Source of the DNA: DYFC01 sp041658585
Lineage (GTDB): Bacteria > Nitrospirota > Thermodesulfovibrionia > Thermodesulfovibrionales > SM23-35
DNA: 33,027 nt
Assembly (NCBI GenBank): GCA_041658585.1
Contig: JBAZZX010000035.1
Location: 1-33,027 of the forward strand
Direction: 5' to 3'
A model generated the notes under the pieces. The model was not told the origin of the DNA. It ran no database searches and was given only the letters and a program-made list of their open reading frames with translations. The position numbers and the translations under genes were made by a program. Of the stretch, positions 1 through 7,405 are shown one piece after another (the stretch's first letter is position 1; each line of letters starts with the position of its first letter).

Positions 1-382
1 GATCACTTTCTAACCGGTCCCCTTCGAGTCAAAAAAGTGATTAATGATAATACGTTATGCCTATCAAAGACAAGAACTATTTGCTTTATGCAATCCGAAA
101 ATGTTTTTGTGCTGTGTCAAGAAATAGGAAGTCCTGCTGAATGCGCCGATCTAATCGAGCCTGTCAGTTAGAAACAAAAATCCGCAATAGCTTCATCTCA
201 CGCACTGCGGACTTTCAAGTGTACATAGAAAATTCGGATGATGTGCCTGATCTGATATGTTTAGGGAGAAAGAGAGATAGGTCTTGAATGATACGAAACT
301 TCTCTTCCTTAGTGGAGTCTTGAAATGATACTTAATATGACGTGTCTGTAAACTTAAATCTTATCTATTACATTTGTGAGGT
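1..382. other. Gene-free stretch at the window edge
   Basis: I see no convincing coding frame, tRNA or rRNA here. Visible structure is weak: an 8-base inverted repeat (ATCACTTT at 2-9 with AAAGTGAT at 34-41), a 6-base stem (TCCGCA at 181-186 with TGCGGA at 206-211), and an imperfect direct repeat (GTCTTGAATGATAC at 281 and GTCTTGAAATGATAC at 317, period 36 bases). It lies downstream of the minus-strand PP-loop gene. None of the hairpins has the U-tract of an intrinsic terminator. It could be decayed sequence or the flank of a mobile element outside the window. Confidence 0.5.
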
Positions 383-1444
383 TTAACTAATGACCTCATT
401 GGTAAGTCCGGGTCGCGTTTTTATCGGCTTGTTTTGCTTTGACAAATTCATCCTGTAATTATTAAGGGAAATATCATCCGCCGGGATTATCCGTATTACG
501 AAATTATTGCCCTCCCTGTTAACGCTGACATCTACCGCTTCTAAATTCTTTACGTCGGAATACCGGGCGCAGATTGAAGCAGCGATCCTGATACGCTCAT
601 CAGTTATTCCGCCTGTTATCAGAGTTGTCGGGCTGCCGCAGCCTTCGACCTTAAGCAGGCAGTCGCTCCCGGAAGCTAAAGACTGAATGAGTTCATTCTC
701 GCTCTCGTCTCTGCCCACAACGATTTTGCAGGAAGGAGACAGACGGAAGTGTCTGCCGATTTTCAAAAGGTCAATATCTCTCATGGCAGGCGAGGGATTA
801 TTTGCCAGAAGATCCTTTAATTTAGCGGAAAATACCGGGTCGGTAAGACGGCAGCCCCCGGCCGGTAAAGGATAATCTTCAAGGCCGAATTCCTTTGCAA
901 GCGCCATCTGGGGTTTTCTTGAACGGCCGTTGAAGGCATAGAGCAATTCTCTGTTTACGGCCCCTTTTTCTTCAGGGATTGTAATCCTCAGAAGTTTGGC
1001 GCAGAGCGGCCTCAACACGGAACCGACAACGCCGGCCTCTTTATCTATGTGATAGAGCATGTCTTTTTTCTGGCTCATAGGTCTCTGGCCAAGGACCTCG
1101 CCGGTCACTATGAATTCCGCCCCTGTCTTTTGCATCAGCTCTTTTGCTTCCTTCAGCATCAGTATCCTGCAGTCGATACAGGGGTTCATGTTTTTCCCGT
1201 AACCGTGTTTGGGATTTATTGCCATATCAAGAAATTTATCGCCTAAGCGGCGGACCTCGACATCAAAGCCGAATCTTCTCCCCAGGGGATGCGGGTCCTT
1301 TAAAGCCGAAGATATGTCGGACACTTCGATGTCAAAAGGCGTAACAAACTGGACGGCCTTCACCTCAATCCCCTGTTTGAGGACCGCAAGGATTGCAAGG
1401 CTGCTGTCGAGTCCGCCTGATAGAAGCGCTATGGTTTTTGTCAT
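383..1444 (-). CDS. PP-loop tRNA-thiolation-type enzyme with C-terminal NFACT-R/DUF814-like domain
   Basis: A 353-residue protein with an N-terminal ATP-pyrophosphatase (PP-loop) fold: SGGLDSS at residues 9-15 binds ATP. The middle holds NPCIDCR (87-93), TGEVLGQRPMSQ (114-125) and AGGCRLTDP (195-203), the layout of MnmA/ThiI-like enzymes that adenylate a tRNA uridine and transfer sulfur through cysteines. The C-terminal part (about 231-330, with RHFRLSPSCKIVVGRDESENE-like residues) resembles the RNA-binding NFACT-R/DUF814 domain. It is commonly annotated as a tRNA 4-thiouridine synthase or 2-thiouridylase-like protein; which uridine is modified cannot be read from the sequence. It starts with ATG and lies 31 bases after the heptose kinase on the same strand. 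There is no THUMP domain, so it is not classical ThiI. Confidence 0.8.
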   Translation of the reverse strand: MTKTIALLSGGLDSSLAILAVLKQGIEVKAVQFVTPFDIEVSDISSALKDPHPLGRRFGFDVEVRRLGDKFLDMAINPKHGYGKNMNPCIDCRILMLKEAKELMQKTGAEFIVTGEVLGQRPMSQKKDMLYHIDKEAGVVGSVLRPLCAKLLRITIPEEKGAVNRELLYAFNGRSRKPQMALAKEFGLEDYPLPAGGCRLTDPVFSAKLKDLLANNPSPAMRDIDLLKIGRHFRLSPSCKIVVGRDESENELIQSLASGSDCLLKVEGCGSPTTLITGGITDERIRIAASICARYSDVKNLEAVDVSVNREGNNFVIRIIPADDISLNNYRMNLSKQNKPIKTRPGLTNEVIS

Positions 1445-1475
1445 ATTTATTGAGATGAATTAAAGGCAGGACGCC

Positions 1476-2477
1476 TTATTTGCAGGGGAATTCCCGTATT
1501 TTTAAACCGCCGTTTGCACTCAATGATTTATCTAACTGTTCCGGCGTAACAACCGCTGTTCCGACTTCACCGACAACGATGCCTCCGGCATGGTTCGCTA
1601 TAACCGCCGCCTCTTCCATGCTTGCGCCTGCCGCATAAGCAAGGGTAAAGGTAGCAATGACGGTATCTCCGGCGCCGGTGACGTCATAAACATTTTTTGC
1701 AACAGTGGGAATGTGCACCACATTGTTTTTCCTGAAGAGGCTCATGCCGTGTTCCCCCCGGGTGATCAGGACCGCATCGCAGGATATCTTCCTTAACAGT
1801 GCCCGGCCCGCATTGATGAGAGATTTCTCATCCTTAATCTCTATGCCTGAAGCCTGGGACGCCTCATGAACGTTAGGTGTTATCAGTGAGACATTTTTGT
1901 AGCAATGAAAGCGCCCTACCTTTGGATCAACGGATACAAAGATATTTTCAGGCCTTGTGATTTTCAGGACTTCACGTACAAGTTCGGATGATATGACGCC
2001 TTTTTTGTAGTCGGAGATAATAACGGCGTCATGCTCTTGCACCTCAAAGCGCAAATAATTCAGAAGGCTTTTCAGCGCCTTGCCTTCAACCCTGTTCTTA
2101 TCTTCCCGGTCGAACCGCACTACCTGCTGGCTGTGGGCTATAACTCGTGTCTTGACTGTCGTAGGCCGTGTGCTCCAGTACACTCCATCAAACCGGATGC
2201 CTCTTGCCTCAAACATCTTCCGGAGGATTTCTCCGCCCCTGTCATTTCCTCCTGCAGCACCCACTATGGTTGCCTGACCTCCAAGTGAAATGATATTGTT
2301 CGCCACATTCGAAGCGCCCCCGAGGTTGAAGATCTCGTCTGTAACTTCGACGATAGGAACGGGCGCCTCGGGAGATATCCTGGTTACCTTGCCCCAAATA
2401 TAGCGGTCAAGTATCAGATCCCCGACAACCAGGACTTTCTTCTTTTTAAATGCCTTAAGCAATTTTCCGTAATTCAT
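1476..2477 (-). CDS. hldA: D-glycero-beta-D-manno-heptose-7-phosphate kinase (HldA/RfaE domain I type)
   Basis: A PfkB/ribokinase-family sugar kinase of 333 residues. Sequence marks are VVGDLILDRYIWGKVTRISPEAP near the N terminus (about 17-39), the substrate glycine motif NLGGASNVANN (51-61), and the ATP/catalytic motif DVTGAGD (265-271), whose Asp271 is the expected base. The pattern ISPEAPVPIVEV is typical of RfaE/HldE domain I, which phosphorylates heptose 7-phosphate at C1 on the way to ADP-heptose for the LPS inner core. The nucleotidyltransferase half found in fused HldE is absent, so this is the single-domain form; a separate HldC or RfaE2 partner would be expected elsewhere. No good Shine-Dalgarno is seen before the ATG. 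The spacer upstream carries a dispersed palindromic repeat. Confidence 0.88.
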   Translation of the reverse strand: MNYGKLLKAFKKKKVLVVGDLILDRYIWGKVTRISPEAPVPIVEVTDEIFNLGGASNVANNIISLGGQATIVGAAGGNDRGGEILRKMFEARGIRFDGVYWSTRPTTVKTRVIAHSQQVVRFDREDKNRVEGKALKSLLNYLRFEVQEHDAVIISDYKKGVISSELVREVLKITRPENIFVSVDPKVGRFHCYKNVSLITPNVHEASQASGIEIKDEKSLINAGRALLRKISCDAVLITRGEHGMSLFRKNNVVHIPTVAKNVYDVTGAGDTVIATFTLAYAAGASMEEAAVIANHAGGIVVGEVGTAVVTPEQLDKSLSANGGLKIREFPCK

Positions 2478-2512
2478 GGCGTTGAGAAAAAATAACAGAT
2501 TTGATAATAATT

Positions 2513-2584
2513 GTCATTCTCGCGAAGGCGGGAATCCAGTGTTTTCAATGACTTCTGGATCCCCCGGTCAAGCCGGAGGATGAC
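2513..2584. repeat. Dispersed GTCATTC...GATGAC palindromic repeat, copy 1
   Basis: A 72-base imperfect inverted repeat in the gap between the heptose kinase and the UPF0158 gene. The left arm begins GTCATTCTCGCGAAGGCGGG and the right arm ends CCGGTCAAGCCGGAGGATGAC. Both arms reach ATCCAG/CTGGAT around a short AT-richer loop. A second copy lies at 24859-24956. This resembles a widespread class of bacterial intergenic hairpin repeats (REP/MITE-like). There is no U-tract on either side, so terminator function is not indicated. Confidence 0.85.
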
Positions 2585-2650
2585 AACCTTATGTTCTTGC
2601 TGAAGTCTTCTTAGTTAAGTTTATCAAAAACAGTCTTTCAAACACAATCG

Positions 2651-3181
2651 CTATATTGGTTCTACTCCGATAGAATGCAGCCACTGGATGAGTTCTTTTT
2701 TGGCGGCCTTTGCATTATAGCCATGCCATCTTTTCCTGTCTTTCGGATAATCAAGGAGGACGTCTTTGAACTTTCTGAAGGCCCCTTTCCCTTCCAGTGA
2801 AGCAACAAGTAAATCCTTAAGATTGTGATCTTCTACCGTATCCATGAATTCAGTCATGGCCTGAAACGCTGCCGAAGACGCCCTTTCCGGTATCCTGACA
2901 TATCTCTCAACGACGTCAAATAATATCTCCATCGCCATCTCGACCTCGTCTTCCATCCAATCAGGGATTTCCGGCTCCTCATCGAATTCAATATACTCAA
3001 TGTCTTCGTCTATATCTTCGGAATCGCCGTCATAAAGCCTGGATTTAACTTCATTCAAAATCTCTTCGGAAAAGGTGATGACCTCGCCCGTGTCTGTATC
3101 GAAAAAATAGTCAAAGGAGTCCCTTGTAATATCCTCCATCGCCTTCTGTATTTCATCAAAATTGATTTTAAGTTGTTTCAT
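2651..3181 (-). CDS. UPF0158 family protein
   Basis: A 176-residue, very acidic protein that I recognise as UPF0158 (function unknown). The first third reads like MKQLKINFDEIQKAMEDI followed by a segment in which Tyr/Phe and Asp dominate (about 20-45), then a strongly acidic stretch near 53-75 (DGDSEDIDEDIEYIEFDEEP). The C-terminal half carries the aromatic/basic pattern expected of the family: F135-R-K-F, then DYPKDRKRWHGY at about 144-155 and a final WLHSIG. No signal peptide, membrane segment or metal motif is visible, so it is probably cytosolic. It is a monocistron-like gene flanked by repeats on both sides: the GTCATTC hairpin downstream and a G/C-rich inverted repeat upstream. No function can be assigned. 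Confidence 0.8.
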   Translation of the reverse strand: MKQLKINFDEIQKAMEDITRDSFDYFFDTDTGEVITFSEEILNEVKSRLYDGDSEDIDEDIEYIEFDEEPEIPDWMEDEVEMAMEILFDVVERYVRIPERASSAAFQAMTEFMDTVEDHNLKDLLVASLEGKGAFRKFKDVLLDYPKDRKRWHGYNAKAAKKELIQWLHSIGVEPI

Positions 3182-3226
3182 GCAAAATTAACCTACTAAG
3201 GAGTTAATAAGTAAGGACACATTTAA

Positions 3227-3314
3227 ACACCCTCCCCTTAATCCCCTCCCCTCAAGGGAGGGGCGATTCTAACGTCCCCTCTCCCTTGAGGGGAGAGGGC
3301 AAGGGTGAGGGTGT
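3227..3314. repeat. C/G-strand-biased inverted repeat with self-folding arms
   Basis: An 88-base inverted repeat. The left arm is ACACCCTCCCCTTAATCCCC followed by TCCCCTCAAGGGAGGGG; the right arm is CCCCTCTCCCTTGAGGGGAG followed by AGGGCAAGGGTGAGGGTGTG. Each arm also contains its own small hairpin (CCCCTCAAGGG-type), so the whole can fold as one long stem or as two short hairpins. It lies between the UPF0158 and DUF1284 genes. It resembles dispersed intergenic repeats of the CCCTCACCC type seen in many bacterial genomes. No other copy is visible in this window. Confidence 0.8.
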
Positions 3315-3364
3315 GTGGCTTGACTTACGAACTCATTATTAAATCCGGCAAAACAAGGTCTCTA

Positions 3365-3805
3365 TCAGTCTTTCATTATATGCAACCGATGGGCTAATTC
3401 TTTGAATTGCGCATCTTTCTCACATGCCTTTAGCCAGTCGCAGCCTTTACAGTATTTTTTCGACCATATGCCGAATATCTCCGGGATCTTCTTTTTTAAA
3501 TCCTGCCAATGAACTCTTTCGCCAGTTATTACCTTCAACAACCCGACTGCTGCCTGATCCATCTCCGTGATTTCCGTATCAGTAGCTACGGTATAAAGAC
3601 ATTTGCCGGCTTTGAGATATGGGCATAGCGTACAGATGTCGTCAGATCCGCAGGCAACTTCTATCCATTCACCTGCCTCCGCCCTGCATCGGATTCCACG
3701 GAGGTTCTCAACAAATTCAGGGCCGTATCCTTCTCCATTATAGAAGTGAAGGCAGACAAGATGATGACCTCTCAGCAGAATCAAGGGGTCACTCGCCGGT
3801 TGCAA
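3365..3805 (-). CDS. DUF1284 domain protein, cysteine-rich (possible iron-sulfur protein)
   Basis: A 146-residue protein recognised as DUF1284 from the N-terminal LLRGHHLVCLHFYNGEGYGP (residues 10-29) and the conserved cysteines C18, C40, C52, C58, C61, C69, C119, C122 and C128. The C-x2-C pairs (58/61 and 119/122) with further Cys suggest metal or Fe-S binding; this is inference. No membrane segment is visible. The start is uncertain: the longest frame opens with a TTG at 3805 that has no clear Shine-Dalgarno, and another in-frame TTG at Leu8 (3784) would still keep the whole RGHH motif. The 5' end lies about a dozen bases from the end of an inverted-repeat element (3817-3988), which may have replaced the native upstream region. 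Function unknown. Confidence 0.75.
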   Translation of the reverse strand: MQPASDPLILLRGHHLVCLHFYNGEGYGPEFVENLRGIRCRAEAGEWIEVACGSDDICTLCPYLKAGKCLYTVATDTEITEMDQAAVGLLKVITGERVHWQDLKKKIPEIFGIWSKKYCKGCDWLKACEKDAQFKELAHRLHIMKD

Positions 3806-3816
3806 AAACTTATTAC

Positions 3817-3988
3817 AAACGGCAGGGCTGATGCGATGAAAAGGTCTTGTAGCGACACCTTAATATACTTTAATGCAGCGATCCAGCCTTTTTCTGAAAG
3901 ACACAGCAGGTTAGATCTGCATTTATGTGTTCTGAATATAAGCCTTTGTCGCATTATAAGACTTTTCATCGCATCAGCCCTGCCGTTT
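3817..3988. mobile_element. MITE-like element with ~41-base terminal inverted repeats (copy A)
   Basis: The left end, AAACGGCAGGGCTGATGCGA at 3817, continues with TGAAAAG. It is repeated perfectly for 27 bases, in inverted orientation, at the right end (finishing ATCAGCCCTGCCGTTT at 3988). The inverted repeat continues imperfectly (GTCTTGTAGCGACA against TCTTATAATGCGACA), giving arms of about 41 bases around a 90-base centre. The centre shares AGATYTGCA...ATGTGT and CTTGTAGC-ACACCTTA with the element at 32412-32578. There is no room for a transposase, so it would be non-autonomous. The TAA stop of queC (3987-3989) overlaps its right tip and the DUF1284 gene starts just beyond its left tip. 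No clear target-site duplication is visible. Confidence 0.75.
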
Positions 3989-4697
3989 ATGCAACGTTTA
4001 GGGTCACTAAAGGGTCCTTTGTCCCTGCCTCATCAAAGCCCTTTGCCCTGATAATGCAACTGTCGCATTGTCCGCACGGAATCATTTCGCCGAACTCCGG
4101 ACCCTGAACATATTTTGGCTGCGGGTCATAGCAGCTCCAGGTCAATGCATAATCAAGACCGAGTCTTGTGCCTTCCCGGATAATATCCGCTTTCTTCATT
4201 GAAACGAGGGGAGCTTTAATGGCGAATCGCAAGGCGCCTTCAACCGATATCTTTGTAGCAAGGTTTGCCATCTCTTCAAAAGCCTTTAGATACTCAGGTC
4301 TGCAGTCGGGATAGCCGCTGTAGTCTATTGCATTGGCACCGATAAATATATGTCCGGCCTCAAGCGCCTCCGCCCATGCAAGGCCAAAGGAAAGAAAAAT
4401 CGTATTGCGGGCAGGAACGTATGTTACAGGGATGAGGGATGAATCCTTTGTCCTTTCTTTTGGCACTTCGATATCAGAGGTCAGGGCCGACCCGCCGATT
4501 TCTCTTAAATCAAAGGAAAGGACAAGATGTTTTTCCACTCCAAGGGCGGACGCAACCATCCTTGCAGATTCAAGCTCTCTTTTATGTCTCTGGTTGTAAT
4601 CGAAACTTAGGGCATATATTTGAAAGCCTTCCGCTTTTGCGATTGCAAGGGTTGTAGCGGAATCGATCCCGCCGCTCAGGAGTACGACAGCCTTCAT
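3987..4697 (-). CDS. queC: 7-cyano-7-deazaguanine synthase QueC
   Basis: A 236-residue enzyme converting 7-carboxy-7-deazaguanine to preQ0 with ATP and ammonia, in queuosine biosynthesis. The PP-loop SGGIDS is at residues 8-13. The signature YALSFDYNQRHKREL (28-42), YVPARNTIFLS (93-103), and the zinc-binding cysteines C189, C208, C211 and C214 (CGQCDSC) are all present, and the length is normal. Its ATG directly follows the TAG of the DUF4388 gene with no gap, so it is translated from the same transcript as the upstream genes. The stop codon coincides with the tip of inverted-repeat element A, so the element may have modified the extreme C terminus; the core is intact. No other queuosine genes are in the window. 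Confidence 0.95.
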   Translation of the reverse strand: MKAVVLLSGGIDSATTLAIAKAEGFQIYALSFDYNQRHKRELESARMVASALGVEKHLVLSFDLREIGGSALTSDIEVPKERTKDSSLIPVTYVPARNTIFLSFGLAWAEALEAGHIFIGANAIDYSGYPDCRPEYLKAFEEMANLATKISVEGALRFAIKAPLVSMKKADIIREGTRLGLDYALTWSCYDPQPKYVQGPEFGEMIPCGQCDSCIIRAKGFDEAGTKDPLVTLNVA

Positions 4698-5747
4698 CTA
4701 ATAAATATCATCTCCGGTCCCCTCTCTGCCGTCCGTTCCGGAACTCAACACGCTAAAGGAATGTCCGTCTTGTCTGTAGATATATGGGTTCCCCCAGGGA
4801 TCATGTGTCACTTCAACCATATCAAGGGTTTCAGGAAACGAACCATGTTGAAACCGATAGGTTTCAATCTTGAACCTGAGATCATCAATGTCCCGCGACG
4901 CGCGGAATCCGTTGAATACCTGATTGGAGTCTATAAAAAAGGAAAGGAAGGAAAAAATAAAGGCAATCGTAACAACCAGAAGCGGGAGAAAACGCAGGGA
5001 AAAGCCGGGCTTTATCGTCTCGATACCGGGCGTTTCAGCTATAACAGGCAGGACCTCTTTTACCTCAATAACTTCTTTCTCAAGGAGTGAGACTAAAGTT
5101 CTTGAGACTAAAAAATCGTCCTTGCCCGAAATATCAATAATCGTGCTTACATCATTTTCTCCGTCGATAAGCAGGAGGAACTCCTGCTCTTCCTCATTCA
5201 GCTCGGCAGCGCTTCCGGCTTTTTTTATAAAGACAACATCCAGTGTGATCTTTCCCTCAATCGATGTCCACTCATCTACAATCCGCAGTCCTTCCATGAG
5301 AATGTGCTGTGTATCGATTGATATGGGAACATCCTTGTCCGCAGGTATAGCCTGAGGCGTGAAATCATAGGCCCCCTCTTTCCAGTTGAATATCTGAACG
5401 ACTGTTTCTTTTATCTGGCCGATAAGTATTTCCTCAACCTCTTTCTTGTCTACAAGTCCTTTCCTGATAAGGAGGTTGCCGATTTTGACGTTAGTGCTTT
5501 TCTGTTCAGTGAGGACAGTCTGAAGAGTTTCTTCATTTAGAACGCCCTTTTTCACGAGCACCTTGCCGAGCCTGTTCGCTTCTATCCTTCTTTTAGACTC
5601 GGCTCCCGATATGTTTCCGTCAATAAAAAGCAGCCTTACCTTATCCAGCCTGCCCTCGATAGTAAGCACGCCGGTTTTTCGCTGGAAAAAGATAAGCTGA
5701 AGAATATCGGCAAACCCGAAATCCTTGAGAGATCCTTCTAAAGCCAT
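4698..5747 (-). CDS. DUF4388 protein with MshEN/T2SSE-N-like middle, one TM helix and a GspG-like C-terminal domain
   Basis: A 349-residue composite protein. Residues 1-55 (LEGSLKDFGFADILQLIFFQRKTGVLTIEG...GNISGAE) match the DUF4388 (PATAN) domain. Residues about 59-115 (RLGKVLVKKGVLNEETL, then KIGNLLIRKGLVDKKEVEEIL) form two helical repeats like the N-terminal domain of type II secretion/type IV pilus ATPases. Residues 116-240 look like a winged-helix-type extension. One hydrophobic helix spans 252-272. The tail from about 284 (LRFKIETYRFQHGSFPETLDMV, DPWGNPYIYR, SSGTDGREGTGDDIY) closely resembles the calcium-binding C-terminal domain of major pseudopilin GspG. Topology inferred: sensory domains in the cytoplasm, pseudopilin-like domain outside. 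It overlaps the preceding TPR gene by 10 bases. Its cellular job is unknown; a link to cell-surface or pilus regulation is inference. Confidence 0.75.
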   Translation of the reverse strand: MALEGSLKDFGFADILQLIFFQRKTGVLTIEGRLDKVRLLFIDGNISGAESKRRIEANRLGKVLVKKGVLNEETLQTVLTEQKSTNVKIGNLLIRKGLVDKKEVEEILIGQIKETVVQIFNWKEGAYDFTPQAIPADKDVPISIDTQHILMEGLRIVDEWTSIEGKITLDVVFIKKAGSAAELNEEEQEFLLLIDGENDVSTIIDISGKDDFLVSRTLVSLLEKEVIEVKEVLPVIAETPGIETIKPGFSLRFLPLLVVTIAFIFSFLSFFIDSNQVFNGFRASRDIDDLRFKIETYRFQHGSFPETLDMVEVTHDPWGNPYIYRQDGHSFSVLSSGTDGREGTGDDIY

Positions 5748-7405
5748 CCCTTTGCAATCCTCCGTCTTGTAACGATATTAGACAGCGCATACATTATGAA
5801 AAGAAAAATCAGGGACAAGAGGTTAATCCAGAAATGCGAGAAACCCGACATCTCTATGGTAAATACGGTATTCATCACCGGAATGAAAAGGAACAAGAGA
5901 AAAGGCCACAGGAATATGAGACCTTGCAGGACATTCCCTGCATATATCTGGGCCAACCCCGGCAACAGGAACGAGTTAATCTTAATGACGGACCGTTTCT
6001 TCTTCCGGTGCTCATATACGGTAAGGAGCCGGGCAACCCTTTCCTTTGCATCCAGTTCGTCAATTTTCACAAGGGACCTGTAGCATTGCAAACACATATG
6101 GCCCCACAGGATATGTTTTTCGCACTTGCTGCACAGGATTTTCCCGCACCGTTTGCAACGGTAAGCCCAGCCTTTAAACCGCCTGTCTGAAATGAAAAAG
6201 AAAACGGCCATAAGAAATGCAATGACCGGTATTGCTAAAGGAGGTAAAACCGAAAGCCCAAAAGTAGATGAACGGACGGTTTTCCGCTGAATGTATTTCA
6301 ACATTTCAAAAAAAGTCAGGGTTTCATCAATTACAAGTCTGTTCGGATTCCGTCCCGCAATTGCCCTGAATTGTGAAACCGCTTCCCGGTTGAGCGCCTG
6401 TGCAGATAGAAAGTATTCATCGCCTTTATCAAAAACGAATGTTTCTCTGTATGCCTGGCTGAGATTGTACAGCGCGGAAGGAAGCGGCTTTAATTCTTTA
6501 GATTTCATATATAGTTCTTTTGCCTTGTCAAGATTATTCAGGGCGAAATAACAATTGGCAAGGTTATTGTACGTTCGGGGTTCGGGGTTCATCCGGACCA
6601 GCTTGTTGTAGCTTTCTATCGCCGCATCGTATTTTCCTTCACGCTTCAAAGCGAGCGCATAGGAGAAGATCTCGGCAGGGTCTTTCCCGTCCCTTAAGAG
6701 AGAAAGCGCATAGGCATTACCTTTCGATTCATTCACACGGACAATTGCCTTAAATGCTCCCGAGGCCGATGTATCGAGAACCAGTGAAAAGACATTCAAC
6801 ACCCAGGGCAAAGCGAAAAGAAACAGAATATACAGATAGAAGACGGTCCTGTCCCATTTGCCTCTGTAGAAACTGATGAGCATGAGCAGGCAGCCCAATA
6901 GATAAAGCGGTCCCAGGAGGGCAAAGACAAAGGACAGGAGAAGCAATAACCGGTTCCTGGTTTCTTTGATATCATGAAAAAACAGCGGCATATCTCTGGG
7001 GACTCTAACAAGTATAAGTATGAGAATTGAGACAATAAAGGAGAGGATTATAGCGGTAAAGAGAGAAGCGGTAAGCATAAAGGACCACCAGAAATTCCGT
7101 TTATAAGCGTCTATTCCCTGCCTGATGTAATCGAAGGTCTCAAATAAACCCGGGGCTTTTAAGCTGAAGCTCGTCTTTGATAGTTCAAAATAAACGGGCG
7201 GGAAATCCGGGGAATACCGTTGGGCTTCTTTCAGAAGGCTTCCGGCCCGGACGCGGTCCGTCTTTGACTGCTGAATGAGCAGATATGAATAAGGCTCGGA
7301 ATTTTTTATACCCCTGTTAAGCTGGTCTTCATACAGATCTTCCCCAAGCGAAAAAGAAGGGACGGACAGAAGATATAAGATAAAAAAGATACAGAGTTTT
7401 TTCAT
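5738..7405 (-). CDS. TPR membrane protein with six-cysteine zinc-ribbon-like segment
   Basis: I chose the ATG at 7405, giving 555 residues, because it overlaps the plsY TGA as ATGA and opens with a signal-peptide-like MKKLCIFFILYLLSVPSFSL. An upstream extension of the frame would run deep into plsY. Layout: N-terminal signal/TM (1-20), a helical region (40-100), three TM helices (about 106-133, 152-178, 186-210), TPR-like repeats (about 244-315, for example EIFSYALALKREGKYDAAIESYNKL), a TM (385-405), a cysteine cluster C417, C420, C425, C428, C438 and C441, and two more TM helices (about 490-513 and 524-545). The cysteines probably bind zinc. It is coupled to plsY upstream and the DUF4388 gene downstream. 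Function unknown; a scaffold in envelope assembly is inference only. Confidence 0.72.
   Translation of the reverse strand: MKKLCIFFILYLLSVPSFSLGEDLYEDQLNRGIKNSEPYSYLLIQQSKTDRVRAGSLLKEAQRYSPDFPPVYFELSKTSFSLKAPGLFETFDYIRQGIDAYKRNFWWSFMLTASLFTAIILSFIVSILILILVRVPRDMPLFFHDIKETRNRLLLLLSFVFALLGPLYLLGCLLMLISFYRGKWDRTVFYLYILFLFALPWVLNVFSLVLDTSASGAFKAIVRVNESKGNAYALSLLRDGKDPAEIFSYALALKREGKYDAAIESYNKLVRMNPEPRTYNNLANCYFALNNLDKAKELYMKSKELKPLPSALYNLSQAYRETFVFDKGDEYFLSAQALNREAVSQFRAIAGRNPNRLVIDETLTFFEMLKYIQRKTVRSSTFGLSVLPPLAIPVIAFLMAVFFFISDRRFKGWAYRCKRCGKILCSKCEKHILWGHMCLQCYRSLVKIDELDAKERVARLLTVYEHRKKKRSVIKINSFLLPGLAQIYAGNVLQGLIFLWPFLLFLFIPVMNTVFTIEMSGFSHFWINLLSLIFLFIMYALSNIVTRRRIAKGWL

Noticed and set aside
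1..40. tRNA-like T-arm (CCTTCGAGTC)
   Set aside because: No acceptor, D or anticodon stem can be drawn around it.
281..333. Possible CRISPR-like repeat pair (GTCTTGAAATGATAC-like)
   Set aside because: Only two imperfect copies, no third unit, no cas genes and no palindromic repeat character.
2513..2584. GTCATTC hairpin as a rho-independent terminator for the UPF0158 gene
   Set aside because: The stem is long and interrupted and no U-tract follows on either strand; it is a dispersed repeat with a second copy at 24859-24956.
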